In this document: positions 9,099 to 17,065 of the stretch, piece after piece | Numbering within the stretch: position 1 is the first letter of the stretch | How the letters are laid out: every line of letters begins with the position of its first letter | Assembly (NCBI GenBank): GCA_031181585.1 | Contig: JAPSKP010000005.1 | Span: 1-64,000 of the forward strand | Source: Lysinibacillus sp. | GTDB lineage: Bacteria > Bacillota > Bacilli > Bacillales_A > Planococcaceae | Reading direction: 5' to 3' | DNA: 64,000 nt | Translations under genes and position numbers: made by a program | The notes under the pieces: model-generated | What the model was told of the DNA's origin: nothing | The model's database searches: none | What the model saw: the letters and a program-made list of their open reading frames with translations, nothing else

Positions 9099-10484
9099 AT
9101 GATTACAACAAATGAAGAAGTAATAAGCGCTCTGCGGAGTGTCATCCCAGAGAGCCAAGTAACGATCAATCAAACAATTTTAGAACAACATAGTATTGAT
9201 GAATCTTATCATAGTGCCAGTCTACCTGATATTGTTGTGTTTCCGACAACGACGGAAGAAGTGAGCAGTATAATGAATATAGCGAATCAACATAAAGTAC
9301 CGGTCGTGCCCTTTGGAAGGGGAACAAGCCTGGAAGGGCATGTTATTCCTTATGACCATGGAATAACAATTGATTTTTCTCTCATGAATAAAATAGTAGA
9401 AGTTAGGGAGAAGGACTTTCTTGTGAAAGTTCAGCCGGGGGTGACGCGTTCTCAGTTGAATAAGGAGCTGAAAAAATACGGGCTATTTTTCTCTGTAGAT
9501 CCTGGAGCAGATGCAACACTTGGAGGGATGGCAGCAACAAATGCTAGTGGAACAACATCTGTAAAGTATGGTACTATGCGCGATCAAGTCCGGGATTTAG
9601 AGGTGGTTCTTTCAGATGGTACGGTGATTCATACGGGAAATTTAGCGGAAAAGTCATCATCAGGCTATCATTTGAATGGTTTATTTGTAGGGTCTGAAGG
9701 AACGCTTGGCTGCTTTACTGAATTGACAGTAAGAGTCTATGGAATTCCTGAATATGTTATGGCTGCCCGAGCATCCTTCGAAACAGTCAATGATGCTGTG
9801 GAAGCGGTCGTCAGTATTTTACAGGCCGGAATTCCAATTGCAAGAGTTGAACTAGTAGATGAAATTTCGATGAAGCAAGTAAATTTGCATAGCAAAACAG
9901 CTTATAAGGAACAACCAACGTTATTTTTAGAGTTTCAGGGAAATGAAGCTGCTTTAAGGCAGGATGTTGAATTTATGAAAGAAATTGTAGCGAGTCATCA
10001 TTGTGAAGGTATTGAATTTGAGACCGATAATGCGGCTCGAAATCAGCTGTGGGAAGCACGTCATAATTTAGCCTATGCTTATGTACATGGTCACCCAGGA
10101 AAAAAACTAATGGTGACCGATGTCTGCTTACCGATTTCCGAGCTGGCAGGTGCTATTGCACATGCGAGAGAAGCGCTTAATTTGTTAACGCTTACAGGCG
10201 GTATTGTCGGCCACGTCGGTGACGGCAATTTCCATGTTCTTTTAATGATTGATATGAACGACGCTCGTGAAATCCAAAAAGCTGATGAGTTTAATGAGCT
10301 GATTGTGATGTACGCCCTTGAACGAGGGGGAACTTGTACAGGCGAACATGGTGTTGGTATTGGTAAACAGAAATATCAGGAAAAAGAACATGGCAAGGCA
10401 CTGCTTGTGATGGAAAAGATTAAACAAGTCCTTGATCCTGACGGTCTTTTGAACCCAAATAAAATAGTAAAAATAAAAAAATAG
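9099..10484 (+). CDS. FAD-linked 2-hydroxy-acid dehydrogenase (GlcD / D-lactate dehydrogenase type)
   Basis: A 461-residue flavoprotein of the VAO/PCMH fold. The FAD domain shows PFGRGTSLEGH (near residues 73-83), VQPGVTRSQLNKEL and the DPGADATLGGMAATNASG phosphate-binding run. The C-terminal substrate domain carries GIVGHVGDGNFHVLL and the conserved GTCTGEHGVGIGK. Family members oxidise glycolate or D-lactate and pass electrons to the respiratory chain. The stop and the next ATG are 10 bases apart, so this and the BASS transporter form one operon. I cannot separate glycolate from D-lactate by sequence. The ribosome binding site is GAGGGGGAG. Confidence 0.88.
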   Translation: MITTNEEVISALRSVIPESQVTINQTILEQHSIDESYHSASLPDIVVFPTTTEEVSSIMNIANQHKVPVVPFGRGTSLEGHVIPYDHGITIDFSLMNKIVEVREKDFLVKVQPGVTRSQLNKELKKYGLFFSVDPGADATLGGMAATNASGTTSVKYGTMRDQVRDLEVVLSDGTVIHTGNLAEKSSSGYHLNGLFVGSEGTLGCFTELTVRVYGIPEYVMAARASFETVNDAVEAVVSILQAGIPIARVELVDEISMKQVNLHSKTAYKEQPTLFLEFQGNEAALRQDVEFMKEIVASHHCEGIEFETDNAARNQLWEARHNLAYAYVHGHPGKKLMVTDVCLPISELAGAIAHAREALNLLTLTGGIVGHVGDGNFHVLLMIDMNDAREIQKADEFNELIVMYALERGGTCTGEHGVGIGKQKYQEKEHGKALLVMEKIKQVLDPDGLLNPNKIVKIKK

Positions 10485-10494
10485 GGGTGGAAAT

Positions 10495-11478
10495 ATGAAA
10501 GTTCTAGAAACGATTAGTACGATAGCTGGAAAATACTTTGCTGTATGGGTCATCTGTATAGCTGTTATTGCCTTTATAATTCCGGACCCTTTCTTAGTAT
10601 TTGGAGGATACATCACGATTTTGCTAGGGGTTGTTATGTTTGGGATGGGGCTGACGTTAAAAGCTGTGGATTTTAAACTGATCTTAACGAATCCAATGCC
10701 CGTTATTATTGGTGTCTGTGCGCAATATGTTATCATGCCGCTTTCTGCTTTTTTAATTGCTTATATTATGAATTTACCAGCGGAATTAGCTGCAGGTCTG
10801 GTCCTGCTTGGCTCTGTTCCAGGGGGGACGGCTTCCAATGTTATGGTGTATCTAGCTAAAGGGAATGTACCGTTATCGATTACAATGACATCCTTTTCAA
10901 CATTATTAGCGCCTATTGCAACACCGTTAATATTACTATTACTTGCTGGTAAATGGATGCCGGTAGATCCAATGGCAATGTTTACTTCCATTATTCAAGT
11001 GATTATTTTGCCGATTATTCTAGGTATTGTTATAAGAAAATTTGCTCCTCAGATAGTAGAAAAGAGCATAAACATCATTCCGCTTATTTCTGTAGCTGCT
11101 ATTATGATTATTGTATCTGCTGTTGTGGCGGGGAATGTGGAGAGCATCACTTCCGCTGGAGCCATTGTTTTTGCAGCAGTAGTTCTTCATAATGCATTCG
11201 GTCTGCTGTTTGGTTATTTAACAGCTCTTGTGTTAGGATTTAATGAAAGTAATCGGAGAGCTATCTCCATTGAAGTAGGCATGCAAAATTCTGGACTAGG
11301 CGTAGCGTTGGCCACGGCCCATTTTGGCCCATTGGCTGCTTTACCTAGTGTTCTGGGCGCTGTCTGGCATAATATTTCCGGACCAATCCTTGCCACTTAC
11401 TGGTCGAAAAAACCGGAGAACGCAGAGAGCCGGCTTCATGAACCGGTACAGGAAGGCAATAGCGGGAATCAAGTGTAA
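10495..11478 (+). CDS. BASS-family transporter (bile acid:Na+ symporter family)
   Basis: A 327-residue polytopic membrane protein with about nine or ten hydrophobic segments. It carries the family signature GSVPGGTASNVMVYLAKGN (near residues 102-120) and EVGMQNSGLGVALA (about 259-272), which form the sodium/substrate site in the ASBT fold. Despite the family name, bacterial and plant members move pyruvate, pantoate or glycolate. Translation is probably coupled to the dehydrogenase upstream, so I infer that it imports that enzyme's substrate. Confidence 0.88.
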   Translation: MKVLETISTIAGKYFAVWVICIAVIAFIIPDPFLVFGGYITILLGVVMFGMGLTLKAVDFKLILTNPMPVIIGVCAQYVIMPLSAFLIAYIMNLPAELAAGLVLLGSVPGGTASNVMVYLAKGNVPLSITMTSFSTLLAPIATPLILLLLAGKWMPVDPMAMFTSIIQVIILPIILGIVIRKFAPQIVEKSINIIPLISVAAIMIIVSAVVAGNVESITSAGAIVFAAVVLHNAFGLLFGYLTALVLGFNESNRRAISIEVGMQNSGLGVALATAHFGPLAALPSVLGAVWHNISGPILATYWSKKPENAESRLHEPVQEGNSGNQV

Positions 11479-11754
11479 AGGGCTATATTAAGGTAGAAAG
11501 TATTTACTGTCCCACTTTGCGTGTATCTATTGTGCATCACATACCGCCAATGAGGAGAAACACTCGACTTTATTAGGTTGCTAGCAAGAGTTAAGAAAAT
11601 AGTTGTTTTATCGATTGCCAAAGGCTTTAATAAGTGTTTGAATCATTTCTACCAACATCTCTTCTGCTGCGAACTAGGCTTTATATAATAAAACAGCAGC
11701 AGGCTTGAACTTAACAAAATTCTAAAATAAAGAGTGATAATGTGAAATGCCTCG

Positions 11755-11796
11755 TAAACATTAGTTAGAAAACTAATGTTTATGGGGTGTTTTTTA
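11755..11796 (+). terminator. Rho-independent terminator
   Basis: A perfect 12-bp stem TAAACATTAGTT/AACTAATGTTTA with a 4-base loop, followed by GGGGTGTTTTTT. It probably ends transcription of the hydroxy-acid operon 270 bases upstream. Confidence 0.85.
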
Positions 11797-11817
11797 TGGA
11801 CAGATTTACTATTAGAA

Positions 11818-11884
11818 GAAACAATATTGATTTTATTTCGTCATATAGTAGTGACTTGACAGAAGTCAGGATTAGGAATAGTAT
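11818..11884 (+). promoter_or_regulatory. Candidate double promoter of ltaS (ECF-type and SigA-type)
   Basis: GAAAC (11818-11822), 16 bases and CGTC (11839-11842) match the TGAAAC-N16-CGTC plan of envelope-stress ECF sigma factors. TTGACA (11856-11861), 17 bases and TAGTAT (11879-11884) match SigA. Both point at the gene starting at 11994. Both are read from consensus only. Confidence 0.45.
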
Positions 11885-11993
11885 AGTTTAGTTGCGAGGT
11901 AAGTTATTTCGCGATAATACTTTAGGGATTTACCATTGATAATTTCACTTCATATCAATCTAATTTTTATGTAAGTAAAAGGTAGGTGCAAAA

Positions 11994-13946
11994 ATGAAAA
12001 GTTTAGTAAATAAAAAAGGTACTCTGGTAAACAGCTTTTTGGGGATATATATATTAGCCGTTTTGATGTTATGGATGAAAACATACTTCACGCAAACAAC
12101 ACAATTTGACTTAGGTGTAGAAGGATTTCTTCAACAATTCCTTTTATTCATTAATCCTTTAGGTTCAGCATTGTTATTTCTAGGATTTTCATTTTTCTTT
12201 AAAGGAAAGAGAAAATATACAATCCTAGTGATAATCTATACACTTATGTCGTTTCTTTTATATGCAAATGTCGTGTATTACCGATTCTTTAGTGATTTCA
12301 TTACATTGCCTACAATTTTTCAAACACAGAACTTTGGAGATTTAGGAGGTAGTGTTCTTTCTTTATTACAACCTTATGATCTTTTATTCTTTGTGGATGT
12401 AGTTGTCGTATTATATCTACGATTTTCAAAAAGAATCCAAAAAGAGACACGTGGATTTGGATACAAAAGAGCAATAGCTGTGATAGCTTTTGCATTAGTA
12501 TTGTCAATTATTAATTTAGGACTGGCTGAATCCAGCCGTCCGCAGTTATTAACACGAGGTTTTGACAGAAACTATATCGTAAAATATTTAGGCATGTATA
12601 ACTATACGATTTATGACTCCGTTGAAACGATGAAGGCGTCATCACAGAGAGCTTTAGCGGATAGCAGTGATATTACAGAAGTGATTAACTATACGAAATC
12701 CAACTATGCTAAGCCTAATCCAGAATATTTTGGTGCAGCAAAAGGAATGAACGTTATCTATTTACATTTAGAATCATTCCAAAACTTTATCATAAACTAT
12801 CAATTAAACGGTGAAGAAGTGACACCATTTTTAAATTCCTTAGCCAAAGATTCGAATACGCTGTATTTTGATAATTTCTTCCATCAAACAGCTCAAGGTA
12901 AAACTTCAGATGCAGAATTTATGCTTGAAAACTCTATATTCGGTTTACCGCAAGGATCTGCTTACATTACAAAAGGGCAAAATAAGTATCAAGCAGCTCC
13001 GGCTATATTAAAGGATGAGGGATATACATCTGCTGTATTCCACGGAAATGAAGGAAGCTTCTGGAACCGTAATGTGATTTATAAATCGTTCGGTTACGAT
13101 AAGTTCTTTGATGCCAATTATTATGACACGAGTTCTAAAACAGATATGGCTGAATATGGTTTGTTGGATAAACCATTCTTTGAACAATCAGCAGATCTTT
13201 TAAATACTTTACCGCAGCCGTTCTATACGAAATTTATTACGGTTGGGAACCACTACCCATATAAACTTAACCAGGACCTAGCAACAATTGGTAAAGGTAG
13301 TACGGGTGATGAAAGTGTCGATAACTATTTCCAAACAGCACGCTATGCGGATGAAGCTATTGAACAGTTCTTTAATCAATTAAAAGAATCAGGTTTATAT
13401 GATAACAGTATGATTATTCTTTATGGTGATCATTATGGTATTTCAGAAAATCACAATAAAGCGATGGAACAAGTCATTGGAAAAGAAATTACACCGTATG
13501 AAAGTGCTAATTTACAACGGGTACCATTATTTATCCATGTTCCAGGAATGCAAGGTGGAACAGACCATTCTTACGGTGGGCAAGTAGATCTTCTGCCAAC
13601 AGTGTTACACTTGCTAGGAATTGATTCGCAAAAATTTGTTCAATTTGGTTCAGATTTATTATCAGAAGAGCGTAATGAAGTGGTTCCATTTAGAAATGGC
13701 GATTTCGTGAGCCCTGAGATTTATTCAATTAATGAAAAATTTTATGATAATAAAACAGGCTTACCACTGGATGATAGTCAATTAGAGCAGGCCGATACTA
13801 TCAAAGATGAAGTGGATTATAAATTACAGTTATCTGATAAAGTCGTGAATGGTGACTTATTGAGATTCTATACGCCAACAGGATTTACTCCAGTCGATCC
13901 TTCTCAGTATAATTACAAGAAGGAATCCGATGTAGAAACTGAATAA
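11994..13946 (+). CDS. ltaS: Lipoteichoic acid synthase (LtaS family)
   Basis: A 650-residue polyglycerolphosphate synthase. Five hydrophobic segments fill residues 12-180. The extracellular sulfatase-type domain follows: Glu260 in NVIYLHLESFQNF, the catalytic Thr304 in QGKTSDAEF, and later FHGNEGSFWNRN and LYGDHYG. These are the metal- and phosphoglycerol-binding residues of LtaS/YfnI/YqgS enzymes, which polymerise glycerol phosphate from phosphatidylglycerol at the outer membrane face. Paralogs exist in Bacillales, so this need not be the main LtaS. It stands alone, with possible ECF and SigA promoters upstream and a long stem terminator downstream. Confidence 0.92.
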   Translation: MKSLVNKKGTLVNSFLGIYILAVLMLWMKTYFTQTTQFDLGVEGFLQQFLLFINPLGSALLFLGFSFFFKGKRKYTILVIIYTLMSFLLYANVVYYRFFSDFITLPTIFQTQNFGDLGGSVLSLLQPYDLLFFVDVVVVLYLRFSKRIQKETRGFGYKRAIAVIAFALVLSIINLGLAESSRPQLLTRGFDRNYIVKYLGMYNYTIYDSVETMKASSQRALADSSDITEVINYTKSNYAKPNPEYFGAAKGMNVIYLHLESFQNFIINYQLNGEEVTPFLNSLAKDSNTLYFDNFFHQTAQGKTSDAEFMLENSIFGLPQGSAYITKGQNKYQAAPAILKDEGYTSAVFHGNEGSFWNRNVIYKSFGYDKFFDANYYDTSSKTDMAEYGLLDKPFFEQSADLLNTLPQPFYTKFITVGNHYPYKLNQDLATIGKGSTGDESVDNYFQTARYADEAIEQFFNQLKESGLYDNSMIILYGDHYGISENHNKAMEQVIGKEITPYESANLQRVPLFIHVPGMQGGTDHSYGGQVDLLPTVLHLLGIDSQKFVQFGSDLLSEERNEVVPFRNGDFVSPEIYSINEKFYDNKTGLPLDDSQLEQADTIKDEVDYKLQLSDKVVNGDLLRFYTPTGFTPVDPSQYNYKKESDVETE

Positions 13947-13962
13947 TGATTAATAGTTAGCA

Positions 13963-14045
13963 GGCAGTTCAAGAAAAGGTATTTGAGATCAACGTATTGT
14001 TGATGTCTTATCATTTTCTTGAATTGCCTTTCTTGTGTTTTTTGA
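13963..14045 (+). terminator. Long-stem terminator of ltaS
   Basis: GGCAGTTCAAGAAAA pairs with TTTTCTTGAATTGCC (one G-T pair), with an inner ATCAAC/GTTGAT hairpin, followed by TTTCTTGTGTTTTTT. Confidence 0.75.
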
Positions 14046-14208
14046 TAAGGATTAATAAAGCAAGCTTGTCAGCTTCGTTTATGGTGCCTCCTGCACGTGG
14101 ATTCTTTATTAAACATGCATCCATAAATTTACACCTGATGGTCCCATTTACTGTATACTGTAGATATCCTATTGCACAAGCAGGATAGTATTTTTTAGGA
14201 GATTTACA

Positions 14209-14898
14209 ATGAAATTAGATTGCTTAATTGTTGATGACGAAATTGCTTTAGCCGAAACAACTTGTGAATATTTTAATATGTTTGAGGTCAAAACAGCTTT
14301 TGTGACAAGTGCTGAGGAGTGCGAACATTTTTTGAAGGAACATGAACCATCAGTGCTTCTTCTAGACATCAATCTAGGTAATGAATCGGGATTTGATTTA
14401 TGTAAAAAACTGCGTAAAACAACGCAGATTCCGATTCTGTTTATTAGCGCTCGTTCAAGCGATGATGATGTGCTGATTGCGCTGAATATAGGTGGCGACG
14501 ATTACATCCGAAAACCGTATACATTAAGTATCTTATTAGCGAAGGTAAAAGCAGTGCTCAAAAGATATGGCAGCAGCTCTAGCAACCAACAAGAATTCCT
14601 GGAATTTGGAACGATTCAAATTGATACACAACTTCATCGTGTTCGAGTAAATGGTGTAGATATTCAACTGAAGTCAATGGAATATAAACTCCTGTCTTAT
14701 TTGGCGAAAAATAAAAATAGAATCATTACAAAAGATGAATTGTTTCAAAACGTATGGGGAGACTCCTTTGTAGGAGATGGAACTCTCAATGTACATATAA
14801 GACATTTACGTGAGAAAATTGAGAACAATCCAGGGGAACCGCAGTATATAAAAACGGTTTGGGGAACAGGGTATGTATTAGAGGACATGAATCAATGA
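14209..14898 (+). CDS. OmpR-family response regulator
   Basis: A 229-residue regulator. The receiver domain (1-115) has the acidic pair DD at 9-10, phosphoacceptor Asp53 (LLLDINLG), ISARSSDDD and the conserved Lys of IRKPY. The C-terminal winged helix (about 130-229) has LTSMEYKLL-like and RHLREKIE segments and ends VWGTGYVLEDMNQ. Its stop overlaps the start of the kinase gene (ATGA), so the two are translationally coupled. It likely controls the ABC transporter genes that follow. Confidence 0.93.
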   Translation: MKLDCLIVDDEIALAETTCEYFNMFEVKTAFVTSAEECEHFLKEHEPSVLLLDINLGNESGFDLCKKLRKTTQIPILFISARSSDDDVLIALNIGGDDYIRKPYTLSILLAKVKAVLKRYGSSSSNQQEFLEFGTIQIDTQLHRVRVNGVDIQLKSMEYKLLSYLAKNKNRIITKDELFQNVWGDSFVGDGTLNVHIRHLREKIENNPGEPQYIKTVWGTGYVLEDMNQ

Positions 14899-16160
14899 GG
14901 ATCAAACTGCTAATTGTAACGTTACTAGTTATTTTTAGTGCAGCGATTGTTCTCTCTGTAATTGTTATTAACAATAAAAATGTGGCAGAGTTAGATCTTG
15001 TAGCTATAAATGATGTGGTGAAAACTGCCGAAAAAAATTGGGGACAGGTTAGTAGAGAGACTTTTCAAAACAGTGATATAAAACAACCATTTTCTATTGT
15101 AGACGATAGGGAAAATGTGATTTACCAGACCCAGGGAAGTCATTTCAGCAACTTATACGACGCGATAAAAGATAAAGATACAATAATAGACTTGAAGAAT
15201 GGTAACGAGATTGTGGGGAAAATAATTATCCCTAATAATGAAAAAGAGATTTTACAACAAATGAAAAGCGAACTGGCTTTATACGTTAGTTTGATGTTTG
15301 TCCTATTAATGGGTATTAGTATCTTTTATATGGTCTATATTTACAGAACGATTTTGAAACCATTTCAGCAGCTTCGGACTTTTGCAGCAAATGTGGCCAG
15401 AGGTAACCTTGATATACCCTTAAATATGGAAAGAAACAATTACTTTGGTGCATTCACGGAAAGTTTTGATTTATTGCGTGAAGAGCTCGATGCTGCTCGT
15501 CAAAGAGAGTATGAATCTAACCGTAGTAAGAAAGAGCTTGTAGCTACATTAAGCCATGATATTAAGACACCCGTTTCTTCAATCAAGGCAGTTAGCGAAT
15601 TGATGCTTATGCAGGCACAGGAAGAAAAAGTAATTAAGCAAGTAAATACAATTTATTCAAAAGCTGAGCAAATTGATTTACTAATCACAGATATGTTCCA
15701 TGCTACGCTCGAAGAACTTCAACAGTTGAAGTTAACGGTAATCGAAAAATCAAGTGAAATACTTGCGGATATGATTGAAAATGTCAATTATGACCAGAAG
15801 ATTGAATATAAACCAATTCCTCAATGTATTATTTTAATGGATCCTGTACGTATGCAGCAGGTAGTAGACAATATTATCAGTAATTCCTATAAATACGCAG
15901 GAACAAAGGTCACGATCAAGTCCAAAATCAATCAGGGATATCTTGAACTCCATATTATAGATTTTGGAGCGGGGGTTAGTGAAGAGGAATCACTGCTGCT
16001 GTTCAATAAGTATTATCGCGGGACAAACGCTGAAGGCAAGAATGGTTCAGGGCTTGGCCTTTATATATCGAAATATTTCATGGAAAATATGTATGGTCAA
16101 ATTAACTGTTACAATCGTCATGATGGCTTTACTGTAGTATTGAAGATTAAGCTTGCTTAA
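14895..16160 (+). CDS. Sensor histidine kinase
   Basis: A 421-residue membrane kinase. Transmembrane helices lie at about 5-26 and 128-150, enclosing an extracytoplasmic sensor region of roughly 100 residues. A HAMP-like linker follows, then the H-box VATLSHDIKTP (phosphoacceptor His221) and the ATPase domain with N-box NIISNSYKYA, DFGAGV and GSGLGLYISK. The sensor loop is far longer than in BceS-type intramembrane kinases, so it may sense a ligand directly. The ATG at 14895 overlaps the response-regulator stop. A terminator (16220) separates it from the ABC genes. Confidence 0.92.
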   Translation: MRIKLLIVTLLVIFSAAIVLSVIVINNKNVAELDLVAINDVVKTAEKNWGQVSRETFQNSDIKQPFSIVDDRENVIYQTQGSHFSNLYDAIKDKDTIIDLKNGNEIVGKIIIPNNEKEILQQMKSELALYVSLMFVLLMGISIFYMVYIYRTILKPFQQLRTFAANVARGNLDIPLNMERNNYFGAFTESFDLLREELDAARQREYESNRSKKELVATLSHDIKTPVSSIKAVSELMLMQAQEEKVIKQVNTIYSKAEQIDLLITDMFHATLEELQQLKLTVIEKSSEILADMIENVNYDQKIEYKPIPQCIILMDPVRMQQVVDNIISNSYKYAGTKVTIKSKINQGYLELHIIDFGAGVSEEESLLLFNKYYRGTNAEGKNGSGLGLYISKYFMENMYGQINCYNRHDGFTVVLKIKLA

Positions 16161-16219
16161 TAATTAAGGGTTAGTTAAGAATTGTGCAAAGATTCAATAA
16201 GAATTTATTTTGTATGATA

Positions 16220-16250
16220 AGACTGTAATCTTCATTACGGTCTTTTTTTC
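16220..16250 (+). terminator. Rho-independent terminator after the kinase gene
   Basis: AGACTGTAAT pairs with ATTACGGTCT (one T-G wobble) with a TTTTTTTC tail. It implies a separate or read-through-controlled transcript for the ABC genes. Confidence 0.8.
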
Positions 16251-16302
16251 TTTGGGTGGAGAATAGAGACATGAGTTTACTAAAGGGAGCGTGCTAAAAA
16301 AC

Positions 16303-17064
16303 ATGAGCAAGATAATTATCAAAACAGAGAAGCTGTGTAAATCCTTTTCTAACGGCGGAATTCAGCAGCATGTTTTAAAAAATCTAGATATCAATTTAAT
16401 AGAAGGGGATTTTACAGTCATAATGGGTAGTTCAGGATCTGGAAAATCCACTCTGCTTTATGCAATTAGCGGAATGGATAAACCAACACTAGGAGAAATC
16501 GATTTTGCTGGTAAAAATTTAGCTGAATTGAGTAATGACCAATTAGCGGTATTTAGAAGAAATAACTGCGGCTTTGTCTTCCAACAGATTTATTTACTAG
16601 ACAATATGAGCGTGCTCGATAATGTGCTGGCAAGTGGTCTTTTAATAAATAAGAATAAGCGGGAGCTCGTACAAAAAGCAAAAAATCTACTAATAAAAGT
16701 AGGAATCAATGAAAATTCATGGTCTAAATTTCCAACACAGCTTTCCGGTGGTGAGGCTCAACGGGTTGGAATTGTTAGAGCGTTAATTAACGATCCGAGA
16801 ATACTATTTGCCGACGAACCAACCGGTGCATTAAACTCGGCATCTAGTGATAATGTGTTAGACATATTTACAAATGTAAATGGTAATGGGCAAAGTATTG
16901 TTATGGTGACACATGATATGAAAACAGCATTACGAGGAAATCGAATTTTATATTTACGAGATGGGGTAATTTGCGGGGAGCTGCAGTTAGGTGTGTTCAG
17001 TGAGAAAGAGAATGTTGAACGTCATGAAAAACTCAGTGCCTTCCTTACAGAAATGGGGTGGTAA
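16303..17064 (+). CDS. ABC transporter ATP-binding protein (MacB/LolD type)
   Basis: Walker A is GSSGSGKST at residues 42-50, followed by the Q-loop region FVFQQIYLLDNMSVLDNV, the signature LSGGEAQR, Walker B ILFADEPTGAL and a VMVTHD switch. These are typical of ATPases paired with FtsX/MacB-type permeases. An upstream in-frame GTG (16291) sits one base after AAAGGGAG, too close; the ATG at 16303 gives the natural MSKIIIKTEKL start although the spacing (13) is long. The permease ATG follows one base after the stop. Confidence 0.92.
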   Translation: MSKIIIKTEKLCKSFSNGGIQQHVLKNLDINLIEGDFTVIMGSSGSGKSTLLYAISGMDKPTLGEIDFAGKNLAELSNDQLAVFRRNNCGFVFQQIYLLDNMSVLDNVLASGLLINKNKRELVQKAKNLLIKVGINENSWSKFPTQLSGGEAQRVGIVRALINDPRILFADEPTGALNSASSDNVLDIFTNVNGNGQSIVMVTHDMKTALRGNRILYLRDGVICGELQLGVFSEKENVERHEKLSAFLTEMGW

Positions 17065-17065
17065 G

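Larger units (their letters stand above)
11479..11993. other. Intergenic region before ltaS
   Basis: Holds a terminator (11755-11796) and the promoter area of ltaS. The 270 bases before the terminator show no recognisable gene. Confidence 0.5.

Noticed and set aside
14859-14894. Extended start of the histidine kinase
   Set aside because: It would overlap the response regulator by 40 bases without a ribosome binding site; the ATGA overlap at 14895 is the normal coupling.
16291-16302. GTG start for the ABC ATPase
   Set aside because: It is one base after the AAAGGGAG site, too close; the ATG at 16303 gives the usual N-terminus.
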